NCBI RefSeq assembly: GCF_026210795.1
Contig: NC_089447.1
Span: forward strand, 1,614,501-1,678,500
Source: Rhizophagus irregularis
Taxonomy: Eukaryota > Glomeromycota > Glomeromycetes > Glomerales > Glomeraceae
DNA: 64,000 nucleotides
Reading direction: 5' to 3'
This document shows, one piece after another, positions 1 through 11,027 of the stretch. The position numbers were made by a program, and so were the translations under genes. Below the pieces are notes generated by a model. It was not told where the DNA came from, did no database searches, and was given only the letters and a program-made list of their open reading frames with translations. Every line of letters starts with the position of its first letter. Positions within the stretch are counted from its first letter, which is position 1.

Positions 1-1783
1 CTTTTTTTTTTTTAAGAAAAATTTATAATGAACTAATTTTCTTTTACATCAGGTAATTAATGCATTTTTTTTTAAAAAAAAAAGAAAAAAGGAAAGAAAA
101 TTAAAAATTCATTATTTATATGTTTAAAATAAAGATTTTCGCGGGATATTTTTTTTTACAATGAATGAATATAATTATCTCGCGATTTTTAACCCATAAA
201 ATAAGTGTAAACTTGGATTTATATATACGGACATTTTATCCAAATTGGAAATTATTTGCCTAATATACGGGAAAATAGGTGATTTTCTCGTAGGTGATAA
301 TTAAGATAATTAGATACGTAAAGATTTCTCAGATAGATTGTCAAGAAAATTCTTTATGGATGGACATTTTACATTTAAATGGATTATAATATATAAAAAT
401 TTGGTAATTTTAGTAATTTAGTAATTCTTTAAAATTATTTTAATTGTTTCTTTTTTTTTAAAAAAATAAAGATTTAATTGATATAAAAGATATAAAAATT
501 TAAAACAATAAGTTTGGAATAAAAACAGTTGCATTGATTGGTTCACATAAATCCATTTAACATAATAAGTTATCGATGAAGATCAATGAAACATCGCGTG
601 ATGAATATCTTACGCCATAAAGAACTTTTGCGATTGTTTGATATTTAAGTAGAATTTTTAATTCGTGAAAATAAATTAAATGATAAATCATTACCAGAAT
701 TTCAGGGACTGTTACCTGACTTTAAAGGCAATAATTTTACAACACGTACAAATAAAGTTTTATATTGTATGTGATATATTCTTTATTTTTCAAATAATCT
801 TTTTTTTCAAAGAACAAAATTTTTATATATATAATATAATTATTTTTTTTAGTAATTCATCTCTTTAAATATAATTTCTACTTTTTTTAAATAAATGTCA
901 AAACTCTGGAAAAATTCATTATTTTTTATATTAAAAAATTATTATATATTTAAAATAACACGCATTATCACTGTGATTAATTAGTGATTTCGATTCTCCT
1001 TTTTTTTTAAGAGACTTTCACATTTTGTTAATCTCAAAAAGAATAATTCCGTACCATCGGTCCGAAAAATTCGGAACTTAATATTTGAACTAGATCATCG
1101 GCCGCTGATCATTAAATGTCGGCTGAACTATGAGTTTTCCATCAGATATTGAATTTGCACATGAACATATGAATCGTTTTATTTCAGATTATCAAATACT
1201 TAATCTTTTTCATATGAATGAGATAAAATATTCTGCATAATATGTAAATGCTAAGCCCTTGAAATTACTATTATAATACGTATTTAATTGGCTATTATAA
1301 TCGTTTTTATCAGAATTCGGATTGATTTAATAATATTTTCCCCCAGAGAAATGATTTTTAGGAGATGGAATTTTCTAAACTAAAAAGTATGTTTATATTC
1401 CTTCTTACAAAAATGTTGAACATAAGGGTTATAATCCTTTGATTATAAAGCAAAAGTTACTAACTAATTCCAAATTATGATTATGCGATAGAGATTTTCC
1501 AAATTACCCCAATTTGACAATCTTTTAGTAATTCGTGACGTCATATTGTTAGGGTATTATCCGCCGACGGGGAATCGGGTAATTCAAATAATCCATTAAT
1601 CATCTTATGTAATTATAGATGTTAATTAAATTATCCATAATTAGTAATTAAATTTATTTTCTTGCAGCATTTGTTTTACTGAAATAAAATTATTATAAAG
1701 ATTTTTTATTTTTAAAAAATGAACCAAATTTTCTTTTCTCTTACTTTTTATTACTTAGAGGTCACTTTTATACAATTTTATAA
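1..1783. other. AT-rich non-coding flank, no gene seen
   Basis: This stretch lies upstream of the lipase gene. It is AT-rich with many T and A runs and has no open frame with protein-like composition; the one 62-codon frame at 680-868 is low complexity and F/I-rich. A slightly GC-richer patch near 1050-1130 contains a small imperfect palindrome (GATCATCGGCCGCTGATC). It may be a promoter or a decayed repeat, but I cannot assign it. Confidence 0.5.
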
Positions 1784-3640
1784 ATGAGTTCGTCAAAGGA
1801 AATTCATCTAGTCGTATTTTCTCATGGGTAAAATTTATGATACTCTTTTTACTAAATCCCTTTATCGATTTACAATTCAATTAATTTGATGAATTTTCTT
1901 TTGATTTAGTTTATGGGGAAATCCTGGCCATTTACAATATCTTGTTGAACAATTCGAAGCAAAACATGGTGATTATGTTCAAATTGTAAGTCAATTCTTT
2001 CCCCTCTTGTAAAAGTCCTTGTTTGACATGTTTTTAATATTCAATAATTTTTCTTTAGTTAAACGCAAAGAGCAACTCATCAAAATATACTTATGATGGT
2101 ATAAACGTATGTGGGGATAGACTTGTAGAAGAAGTATGTTGAATTTTATTTTTTTTTAAAAAAAAAAACTATCAATTCATTATATCAGAGATTTTTTAAA
2201 AATTAAAACTTTTTTTTGTTTCTTTAAAAATCTGAATAATAGATTCTTGCTGAAGTTAAATCCCTCCAAGACAATACCTCAAATAAAGTCACAAAATTTA
2301 GTATTATTGGATATTCTCTTGGTGGTTTAATATCAAGATATACGATTGGAATACTTTATCAACAAGGATTTTTTAAAAATATTGAACCAATTGTACATGT
2401 TTACTTTTTTTCTTATAAATTTCTCGATTATATCTAATTTTAATTCGAGTTAATTTTTTTTAATTTATTGGTAGTTATTCGCAACATTTGCAACTCCACA
2501 TTTAGGTATTCGACGTGAAGACAGTAAACTATTAGCAAAACTTGTTAATTGGATATCATCAACTTTATTATCACAAACTGGTAATATAAATTGTTTCATC
2601 ATTTTAAATTTCACAATTTTTTTTTTAAATCTAATCTAAATTTAAAAATTTTCAGGAGAACAACTTACATTTGTGGATAAATATGAAGGAAATGAACCGA
2701 TTTTATTGACAATGTCTCGTCCAGGTAAAAATTAATCTTTATTATCTATTATTCAATTCATCCAAAGTTATTTATATTTCTTTTTATATTTCGAAAAGAT
2801 CAAATTTTTTTTAAGGCTCTTTCTGAGTTTAAATATAGAAAAATATATGCAAACTCCAGAAATGATAGGACAGTTCCTTTTTGGACGGCTGCAATATCTG
2901 AAATCGATCCATTTGAAAATTTTGATGAATTGGAAATGTAAATTATTTTATCATCCTTATTTAATATTTTCATGTTATTATATTACTCAAACTATATTAT
3001 TAATTTTAGTGTAACGAATGAGAAATTTCAAGATATAATAGAATCAATATCAAAACTTGAAAATATACCAAAAATTTCTTTTAATCAAAAGTTAACAAAT
3101 ACGATCAAAGGAGTCTTACGTTATATGTTGGTTGTTATAGCTACTCCTATCCTTTTACCTTTATGGATTATTCTTGTACTTAGTACTATAACATTTCAAG
3201 GAATAATGTCAAGACGAAGAGTGCGAAAAATTTTAGCAATGAAGGTTAAGAATTCAAATAATGGTTTGTCAAATGATTTTGGAACTGTTGGATCTACAAG
3301 CTTAGAAGAAGATGCTGTGGAAACTGCTATGAATATAAAAAATTTTCTTGCACCAAGTTCGCCTACAACACAAAAATCACTGTCAAATTCAAATCTATTT
3401 GAAGATGCTTCTGCTTCTACACCGATGTCTGAATTTACTACGTCTTCACAATTTCCTTGTGTTCGTGTCTGTCAAGCTCAATGTGAAGCATTTTCAAATT
3501 TAAATAAATTAAAGTGGGAGAAAATTGTCGTGTTTCTTGATGCATTTAACGCTCATGCGGCAATCGTTATGAGAAATAGGCTTCAAACAAAGGGAAAAGA
3601 AATCATAAAACATTTTGTAGAAGAAGCGTTTATTGTTTAA
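1784..3640 (+). CDS. DUF676 serine-esterase/lipase (LPL1/ROG1-like), 8 exons
   Basis: Predicted alpha/beta-hydrolase lipase of the DUF676 family, known in yeast as the lipid-droplet phospholipase Lpl1 and Rog1. Exons read as 1784-1827, 1910-1985, 2059-2133, 2243-2398, 2475-2580, 2656-2724, 2799-2937 and 3010-3640; they sum to 431 codons plus stop. Key signatures are the N-terminal LVVFSHGLWGNPGHLQYL oxyanion/first-strand motif, the nucleophile elbow GYSLGG (Ser) in exon 4, the FATPHLG strand in exon 5, and NSRNDRTVPFWTA with the likely catalytic Asp. The catalytic His is probably in the last exon, which also carries a hydrophobic segment (MLVVIATPILLPLWIILVL) that likely anchors the protein to a membrane or droplet. 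The start is the first ATG in frame with the HG motif. It is convergent with the stomatin-like gene, 54 bp apart. An open frame starting at 2972 is only the last exon plus intron sequence. Confidence 0.88.
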
Positions 3641-3694
3641 TTATTTTAGAATTAGAAAAATATTATTTTTATATTAGTTAATAGAGAAAATTAA

Positions 3695-5487
3695 TTAAAT
3701 ATTTTTATTGTCTTGCCCCCTTGTGTCGTTAATTTTGCTTGGTTGTTCTGTTTGCTTTTTTACATTATTATAGATGGATAAGGCCTGAAAATTCGAATGA
3801 TTAATTTAATATATTTATCAACTTATAAATACTTTTTTTTACATACCTGTGCAATCATAGATCCAGCGTCACTAGTAGATGCGGGAACTATAATAGAGTT
3901 GCCTTCTTTAGCAAGATTTCCGAATGCTTCCATATATTTCTCAGCAATTGTAAGTGTGACGGCGTCTTTACCATAAGGATTCTCAATAGCTTGAGCAATC
4001 TTTATAATTCCTTCAGCCGTGGCTCTCGCACGAAGAACAATGGCTTCAGACTCACCTAATAACATAAATTTAATATATGAATTACGCAATTATATAATTG
4101 TATAATTGTGACAATCTACCTGATGCTTTGTTAATTTGTTCGGATTTTTCAGCCTCTGATGCTAAAATAACAGATTGTTTGTTTCCCTCAGCAACGTTTA
4201 TTGCAGCTTGTCTTTGACCTGAAATAAATAAGAAATTGAAGTTAAAATATCATAATATAGTATACAAATTTAACTAGTATGTAATAATCATGAAACCTTC
4301 TGACTCAAGAATAGATGCTCTTTTGGATCGTTCAGCAGATACTTGTTGATGCATAGATTCAACAACCTTAGTTGGTGGATGAATATCACCTTATCAAAAA
4401 AAAAAAAGGTCAAACAATTATAATACAACAGATAATGAAAATATTAATAAGACTCACGAATTTCATATCTTAAACATCGAATTCCCCACGCATCAGCAGC
4501 ACTGTTAATTGCGTCAACAATGTTGGCATTCAAATGTGCACGCTCCGCTAAGGTTCTATCTAATGTCATTTGACCAATTTCAGCACGCATTGTTGTTTGA
4601 GCTAATTGCGCAACAGCATATTCGGCATCTTCGACGCCATAAGAGGCCTATCGTAAATTAAAAAGTAAATAAAAAAAAATATTTTTTTTTCTTTTCATAG
4701 AAAATTAAACAATTACCTTATATGGGTCAACTACTTTAATATACAATACGCCATCCAAAACTAAAGTGACGTTATCTGCAAAAATTTTAGGCAAACCATT
4801 TTTTAAATTAGAAATTCTATTATTAACTTTATTTACAAGAATCAAATTAAGAAAAGCATAAATTCTGGCCTTGTGTAATTGCACTTTGAGCTGGAATGTT
4901 TAAACAAATTTCTTTAAGACTTTTAACATATTTAATTCGCTCTAAAAACGGAATCACAACTGATAAACCAGGTTGTAGAAGTCGGTCAAACTAAAAGGAA
5001 AGATGATAAAATTTAAATTGAACGTGCTAATCGAGTCAGAATAAAGTGTCAGTATGAAAAAAAACCTTTCCAAATCGTTCTACAATCCAGGCTTCTTGTT
5101 GCGGAACGAAATTTATAATCTAATAACAAAGTCCTTGATTAACGATTAAACCTATAAATTTTATAAAATTACGATATAATTTACAGACCGTATTTCTCGG
5201 CAACCTTGCGCGATTACGAAATTCGGCCGGCGGTGAAGAAAATGCTGCAAACTCTTCGGGAGAGTTTAAATATGAATTATAAGCTTTTTGATTCAAATTG
5301 ATAAATCGTGATGTTGACTAAACAAAAAAAAGGTATAATCCCGATTAAACTTATCGTATAACGTAAATGACAGAAATGTTCAATAGTTGCAAACCAAAAG
5401 TGCATTTCTTCTTGCATATTTTGACAGTAAAGTATTTTGATTATAAGTCACCAAGGTTAGTAAACGAGAACTTCTACTTGAAGCCAT
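3695..5487 (-). CDS. Mitochondrial stomatin-like protein 2 (SPFH/band 7)
   Basis: Homologue of STOML2/SLP-2, an inner-membrane scaffold that organises cardiolipin-rich domains and prohibitin/protease complexes. The N-terminus ([12 protein letters not shown] then [10 protein letters not shown]) is Ser/Arg-rich with no acid, as in a mitochondrial presequence. It is followed by [23 protein letters not shown], split over two exons and diagnostic of the family. Further exons give the SPFH core and the coiled-coil ASEAE-type segment, ending in [18 protein letters not shown]. About eight to nine small exons can be traced. The 3'-terminal exon is easy to miss: the donor lies after SMIAQ at 3847 and the acceptor at 3785-3786. 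The last exon is 3695-3784 and reads [14 protein letters not shown]..., ending at TAA 3695-3697. An unspliced reading would end wrongly in CKKKYL at 3823. Confidence 0.88.
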
Positions 5488-6470
5488 TACTAGTTTAAAA
5501 ATTATTATTAAAACTTGACGCGTTAACAAATGAAAAAATTTTTTGATAATCTATAATACATATTTGTGATACATTCAGATTATCCGATTTTTTCCTTTAT
5601 AGGTAATTGGTAATTGGTGTGTATGTAGTAATAAAAAATTCGGATCAAACATTAGTTTTTTCTCGTAACACCGGTTATAAGTAAGCAATGACGAACCTAG
5701 CGCCGGTTCTTTAGAATTAGGGTTAGGACAAGTTAGTAAGGGATTAGGATTAAGATTAGGTAATTTATTTGAATTTTTATATGTAAAAACTCTAATCGGC
5801 GCCCATTAATTGTCACATCCATAAATCCATAATAATATATGTAACCCGGCAAAATGAATCCGGCTACCATAGAACACAACGACCACTACTCTTCATTAAC
5901 AAAGTCATTCCCTGCTCTATTTTGACGCAATGTACATGTCATGTGATTTGTAATTGTTTAATTTCCTGAAATTATCTTAAAAGAAATGTTTAAAACTAAT
6001 AATAAATTTTCTTAGATGTATCTTATCTATATAAGGACTTTTTCAAAGTTTTATTATAATTGTACTAATTGTACAAATATAATTTTTTTTAAAATAAATT
6101 ATTTACAATCTTTTATAATATATTTTACATTATGGTATTCAATACCATAGTTATATGATTTATACATTTTTTTATTTATTACTTAACTTTTTATTCTATA
6201 TTATTAATAATCTAGTTAATATTATTAATATAATAAGAGAAAATTTAAACTGACAATTATATCATATCAATCAATCAGTTATTTGTTTATGCGTCTGGTG
6301 TTTTTTTCTTTTCTTTGGTTTTTTAGTTTCATTTCATGTCAAAACTCAAAAGTATGCAAATATTAGGTATTTCATTTTGTTATTTTTTTTTCTTTATATT
6401 TTTTGTTTTTTATTTTCTTTTAGGTTTTTAAAAACTTCCAGTTTCAAGGTCAAAGATTTATGTTAGAGGA
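5488..6470. other. Stomatin upstream region and AT-rich spacer
   Basis: No gene seen. Positions 5500-5960 probably contain the promoter of the stomatin-like gene and include CCGG-containing patches (CACCGGTTATAAG, GCGCCGGTTC). A G-rich stretch of degenerate TTAGGG/TTAGGA words lies at 5711-5760. From about 6350, T-rich sequence starts with the word TATGCAAATAT(T/C)AGGTATTTCATTTT. This word recurs at about 6697, so the MITE at 6471-6691 sits between two direct copies of it. Confidence 0.4.
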
Positions 6471-6691
6471 AAACTCCACCTACTATTAAGATAAATTACC
6501 CTATAGTCTAAAGTAAAGTTTACACTTTGAAAATCTTACTATAAAAGAAAATTTTATATCATATCAGATATTGTTATGATTTTTTTCCTTTTTAGTTAAT
6601 TAACCAAAAAATTTAAGCAAATTTTAAGGTAAGGTTTCATATGATAGTGAAATTTCTACCAGTGGTATATCTTAGTAGTAGGTGAAGTCTT
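6471..6691. mobile_element. MITE copy 1, AGGAYYC family (~225 bp)
   Basis: First of five copies in the window. The ends are inverted repeats: CTCCACCTACTATTAAGATA at the left, and the reverse complement of the right end reads CTTCACCTACTACTAAGATA. The inside matches the other copies: ATCTTACTATAAAAGAAAATTTT, then TTGTTATGATTTTTTTCC and TTTTTAGTTAATTAACCA. No clear 8-bp target duplication remains. It has no coding capacity. Confidence 0.75.
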
Positions 6692-7019
6692 GTCAAATAT
6701 GCAAATATCAGGTATTTCATTTTTTCATTTTTTTCTTCTTTTATATTTTCATTTCTTTTTTGTCTCTAATTTTTTTATCATTTTCTTTTAGATTTTTAGA
6801 ATCTTTTAGTTTTATAATCAAAGGTATATTTTTTTCATTTTTCTAATTTTTTCACATATATTATATAAAATATATTACAAAGCACAAATAAGTATATAAA
6901 ATGTACATATACAGTTTCAGAACTCTTTAATATAACAATTATTTTGTATTATGAATATTGAAAAAATAAATAAAGAATATTTTCTTTGTTATTCTGTGCC
7001 TTAGCATGATTATATTAAT

Positions 7020-7236
7020 ATCTATTATCTCTTTTTCTTTTTTATTTTTATTTTATTTTTACTAACTTTATTTCATTTTTTTTTTATAATTTATCAGTTT
7101 GCTTACATTTATTTTTACCTTTTTTTTCTTTTACTTTATTCTATTTTTCTTTTTATTTTTATTTATTTTTATTTTTGTTTTTCTTTCATTTTTATTTTCA
7201 TCTTTTTTATTTTTATTTTTTCTTTTATTTTTATTT
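7020..7236. repeat. Pyrimidine-rich low-complexity DNA
   Basis: Almost pure T/C with A on the + strand. It leads into the perfect 21-bp array and looks like degenerate versions of the same TTTTATTTTTATTTTCAT unit. Confidence 0.6.
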
Positions 7237-7532
7237 TCATCTCTTTTATTTTTATTTTCATCTCTTTTATTTTTATTTTCATCTCTTTTATTTTTATTTT
7301 CATCTCTTTTATTTTTATTTTCATCTCTTTTATTTTTATTTTCATCTCTTTTATTTTTATTTTCATCTCTTTTATTTTTATTTTCATCTCTTTTATTTTT
7401 ATTTTCATCTCTTTTATTTTTATTTTCATCTCTTTTATTTTTATTTTCATCTCTTTTATTTTTATTTTCATCTCTTTTATTTTTATTTTCATCTCTTTTA
7501 TTTTTATTTTCATCTCTTTTATTTTTATTTTT
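7237..7532. repeat. Minisatellite, 21-bp unit, about 14 near-perfect copies
   Basis: The unit is CTTTTATTTTTATTTTCATCT, repeated head to tail without visible divergence. Because 21 is divisible by 3, and because the unit lacks stop codons in several frames, long open frames arise on both strands: SSLLFLF repeats forward and KIKIKEM repeats in reverse. These are artefacts of the array and not genes. The uniformity suggests recent expansion or homogenisation. Confidence 0.92.
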
Positions 7533-7587
7533 ATAGATAAACCTGTCAAATATTTTAAATATTTAAAAAAATTCATACTATTAAATA

Positions 7588-9609
7588 CAGTCAATTCCCT
7601 CCATAGTCACTTCCGTTATAATTACATTCTACTATATAATCATACCAGTTGAATGTTCAAAACACTTTATTATTAAAATCTATCCTATATAATCACAATC
7701 TATTTATAGTTACTATCACACCTATCTTCAAAAATCTTATATTAAAAAGAACCGTTTATAATCACAGTTATATAAAGATATATTAAATAACTTGACATCT
7801 AATAATCGTACAAAGATGTACCATAGCTTGTTAGAATTGTCTCATTGAGATAAATCGAATGGTGGTAGTTTTATCCTTTATGATCTCTGGCTGATGAGTT
7901 ATTTAACAAAATGTTTAACATCAGCATTATAATATTTCTTAATTTATGTTTACTGTGCCATTTAACATTTTACTAAATTTCTCAGTACCTAGTGATTTTA
8001 AAAAGACAATTAATAGCTCGTTGGAATCGCCTCATCAAGGTGAATTGAATGGTGATAAACTCATCTCTCTGTGATCATCAATATTAACGAAGTTATTACT
8101 TAAAAACTATTTAATATTTTTTAATTTTAGAAATTGATTTGGTGATTGGATTTCGTTATATTTTATACCATTAGAACCGTTTCATCAAGACGAATCAAAT
8201 GGCAGTAAAATCATCTCTCTACAATTAATATTGGCAGAGTTACAATACAATAAAGTTTTAAGTATAATTCTGACTAAAGCTCCGAACGGTTCGGGCTAAA
8301 CCGGGGAACCAATCCGAAACCGGCTCAAAATTCGGTTCAGTTTGGTTCGGGTATTAGAACCAAAAAACCAGCGGTTCGGTTCAGTTTAATCCGATTTTTT
8401 ATAAAAATGCGAAAAATCGAATAGCCGGCCATCTAGTAATCATACAAAGTCGAGCCATATATCATTGGATTCGTCTCGACGAGACGCGTCGAATGGTGGT
8501 AAGATCATGTCTCTAGCATCGATAGATCACACATTAACCCACGCTAAATGATTTATAAATAATTGGAATTAGCAAGCTATCTATCGGTGCTAGAGACATG
8601 ATCTTAGCACCATTTGACGCGTCTCAGTGAGACGAATCCAATGAATATAAATTCGTTCGTGTACGACTACTGGATTGCGAATAATATCAAGTTTCGCATT
8701 TTTTAAAATTTTCGAGCGTTAAAAATTAAAAATTCCGATACATGAATTTATTCGTCGTCCAATGGTCATACAAATATGAATTAGGACTCATTGGATTCGT
8801 CTCAATGAGACGAGTCAAATGGTGGTAAGATCACGTCTCTAGCACTGATAGATAGCTTGCTAATGCCAATTTTTTATAAATCATTTAGCGTGAATTAACT
8901 TATGATCTATTGATGCTAGAGACATGATCTCACCACCATTCGACTCGTCTCATTGAGACGAATCCAATGAGTCCTAATCCATATTTGTATGACCATTGGA
9001 CGACGAATAAATTCATGTATCAGAATTTTTAATTTTTAACGCTCGAAATTTTTAAAAAAATGCGAAACTTGATATTATTCGCAATCCAGTGGTCGTACAC
9101 AAACGAATTTATATTCATTGGATTCGTCTTACTGAGACGCGTCGAATGGGTCTAAGATCATGTCTCTAGCACCGATAGATAGCTTGCTAATTCCAATTAT
9201 TTATAAATCATTTAGCGTGGGTTAACGTGTGATATATCGATGCTAGAGACATAATCTTACCGCCATTCGACGCGTCTCGTCGAGACGAATCCAATGATAT
9301 ATGGCACGAATTTATACGATCACTAGATGGCCGGCTATTCGATTTTTCGCATTTTTATAAAAATCGGATTAAACTGAACCGAACTGCCGGTTTTTCGGTT
9401 CGGTTCTTACGGATTTCGGCTCTAATCCGAACTGTCTATAATCCGGACCAAACCGACTCATTCGGAGCTTTAATTCTGACCAAAATTATGTTAAATTTTT
9501 GGCCAGAATTATGATATACAAATATAAGAAATTTTTTATATAGTCACATCTCTTCATAATTATCAGATATAAATTGTCCCAAATGTGTAACTATAAAGAG
9601 AGTTGACTG
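7588..9609. mobile_element. Non-autonomous mariner/pogo-like element, copy 1 (TA target site)
   Basis: It starts CAGTCAATTCCCTCCATAGTCAC, and the right end reverse-complements to CAGTCAACTCTCTTTATAG. It is flanked by TA at 7586-7587 and 9610-9611, as for Tc1/mariner/pogo elements. There is no transposase. The body contains divergent tandem units with the motif GAATCGCCTCATCAAGG...GAATTGAATGG. It is interrupted at 8275-9472 by a hAT-type palindrome; without that, the element is about 0.8 kb. It is the sister of the element at 22644-30696, to which it aligns along both ends. Confidence 0.88.
8275..9472. mobile_element. hAT-type foldback element: 1.2-kb palindrome with 8-bp TSD
   Basis: Two ~590-bp arms are inverted copies of each other around about 8873, near-identical by eye except close to the outer ends. 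The termini TAAAGCTCCGAA...TTCGGAGCTTTA fit the hAT consensus (Y-A-R-N-G). An exact 8-bp duplication, ATTCTGAC, lies at 8267-8274 and 9473-9480. The sister mariner copy at about 30559-30577 shows the unoccupied site (TAATTCGGCTAAAATTATG). Each arm contains a smaller palindrome (centres near 8548 and 9195) with TTCGTCTC...GAGACG and TCTCTAGCA...TGCTAGAGA, so the structure is hierarchical. No ORF. It is far richer in CpG than its surroundings. Confidence 0.92.
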
Positions 9610-9669
9610 TATTCAAGATTATTCATATTTAATTCCTATTTTTCTTTTAATACGAAAGTGCATAAGTGT

Positions 9670-9882
9670 AGGACCCCGAAATATACATAAAAGGGTCAGG
9701 TCAGAGTTTGCGTATAATGAGTCAAAAAAATCATGTAGATCATTCTTTTTATGGATAATCCCAGCCAAAATAATATTTCCTAATTTAGATAATGGCTGAA
9801 ATTATCGTAATTCCGGCCCTGAAAGAATGCGTATTTTGGACCACTTCTGGACCTGACCTCTACATATATATTTCGGGGTCCT
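9670..9882. mobile_element. 213-bp MITE with exact 8-bp TSD
   Basis: Inverted ends: AGGACCCCGAAATATA at the left and its complement at the right. Homology continues inward to GGTCAGGTC on both sides. The 8-bp duplication ATAAGTGT lies at 9662-9669 and 9883-9890. A 62-codon open frame starting at 9792 runs through the right end of the element and is not a gene. The terminal AGGA and the 8-bp target are shared with the ~225-bp MITE family in this window, but the internal sequence differs. Confidence 0.92.
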
Positions 9883-9899
9883 ATAAGTGTATAGCATGT

Positions 9900-10640
9900 T
9901 CAATATATTTTTCTACAATTGATACAAAATTCTCTTCTATTCTTATTCTTTTCATTTTCATTTTTTTTAAAAATCTTTAGCTTTTAGATCTTTCCAATTT
10001 CATAATCAGAATATGTTTCTTTTTTTTTTATTTATTCTTTTTATTTTAAAGTTTATTTGATTCTATTTCATTATTTAGTCTTAATCTTAATTTTTTCTTT
10101 TATTTTTATAAATATTAGACTTTCAAGTTTTTTTTTTACTTTAAATTTCAGTAATTTCTGAATTTTTTTTTGATTATAAGATAAATGATTAATTTTTCCT
10201 TTTTTTCCTTCTCTTTCATTTTTTTATGTTCATTTTTTTTCCTTTATTTTTTCTTTTATTTTTTTTATTTTTCTCTTTTTTGTATTTCTTTTATTTCATA
10301 TTTCCTTTTTCTTTTATTTTCTTTTATTTTTTTTTATTTTAACCTTCTTCTCTTTTATTTATTATTTTATTTTAATTTTAATTTCTTTTTCTTTTGTCTT
10401 TATTTTTTCTTTATTATTTTTTTATTACTCTTTATTATATTTTTTTTATATTTTTATTTTCTAATTTTTTTTATCATTAAAGTTTTTTTTTTCTTATATT
10501 ATGATTGTTATTAGTTATATTAGAATCCTATTTATTTATAATATAGATAAGAAAAAAAGTAAAAAAAAAGGTATAAAAAAAGGGAAAAATGAAAGGGGAA
10601 AAAAAGGACAAAAAGGAAAAAGAAAGAAGATCATTTCTAA
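9900..10640. repeat. T-rich low-complexity block
   Basis: Long polypyrimidine stretches with A on the + strand, including an F-rich open frame at 10185-10514 that is compositional and not a gene. From about 10550 the strand turns purine-rich (AAAAAGTAAAAAAAAAGG). The words CTTTTAGATCTTTCCAATTTCATAATCA near 9980 resemble TTTTAGAATCTTTTAGTTTTATAATCA near 6790, so this block and the one at 6350-6850 are probably old copies of one repeat. Confidence 0.5.
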
Positions 10641-10644
10641 ATTT

Positions 10645-10794
10645 AAGATAAAAATCATATATAAAAATTCTTTGCAAATCTTACTATAAAAAAAAAATTT
10701 TATATTACATTATTATGATTTTTTCCTTTTTAGTTAATTAACCATAAAATTTAAAAAAAAAATAAGATAAAAATAATTAGTAAAGAGTTAATTT
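10645..10794. mobile_element. Truncated MITE of the AGGAYYC family
   Basis: Matches the middle and right parts of the copy at 35364 (ATAAAAATCATATATAAAAA, TACATTATTATGATTTTTTCC, AATTAGTAAAG). It is cut off where another copy of the same family begins at 10795, which indicates insertion of one family member into another. Confidence 0.65.
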
Positions 10795-11019
10795 AGGACC
10801 CTGCCTACTATTAAGATAGGTCACCTTGTGGTCTAAAGTAAGGTTTACATATAAAACTCTTTGAAGATCCTATTATAAAAGAAAATTTTCTGTTACATTG
10901 TTATGATTTTTTTCCTTTTTAGTTAATTAACTAATAGAATTTAAGCAAATCCTAAGGTAAGGTTTTATATGAAGGTGAAATTTCTACCGGTAACATATCT
11001 TAGTAGTAGGCAGAATCCT
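10795..11019. mobile_element. MITE copy, AGGAYYC family, perfect 8-bp TSD
   Basis: 225 bp. The left terminus is AGGACCCTGCCTACTATTAA, and the right end reverse-complements to AGGATTCTGCCTACTACTAA; the inverted repeat extends about 31 bp with a few mismatches. The 8-bp duplication GTTAATTT lies at 10787-10794 and 11020-11027. No ORF. This is one of the two best-preserved copies in the window. Confidence 0.93.
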
Positions 11020-11027
11020 GTTAATTT

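Noticed and set aside
5711-5760. Telomere-like TTAGGG words
   Set aside because: Only a few degenerate units mixed with TTAGGA/TTAGTA, interstitial and next to a gene promoter; not a telomere.
7099-7594. Three overlapping 121-145-codon frames on both strands
   Set aside because: All are translations of the 21-bp minisatellite; identical repeated residues and no non-repeat domain.
9792-9980. 62-codon frame with a plausible start
   Set aside because: Runs through the end of the 213-bp MITE into T-rich DNA; no protein-like continuation.
10185-10514. 109-codon Phe-rich frame
   Set aside because: Pure compositional effect of polypyrimidine DNA; no splice context or motif.
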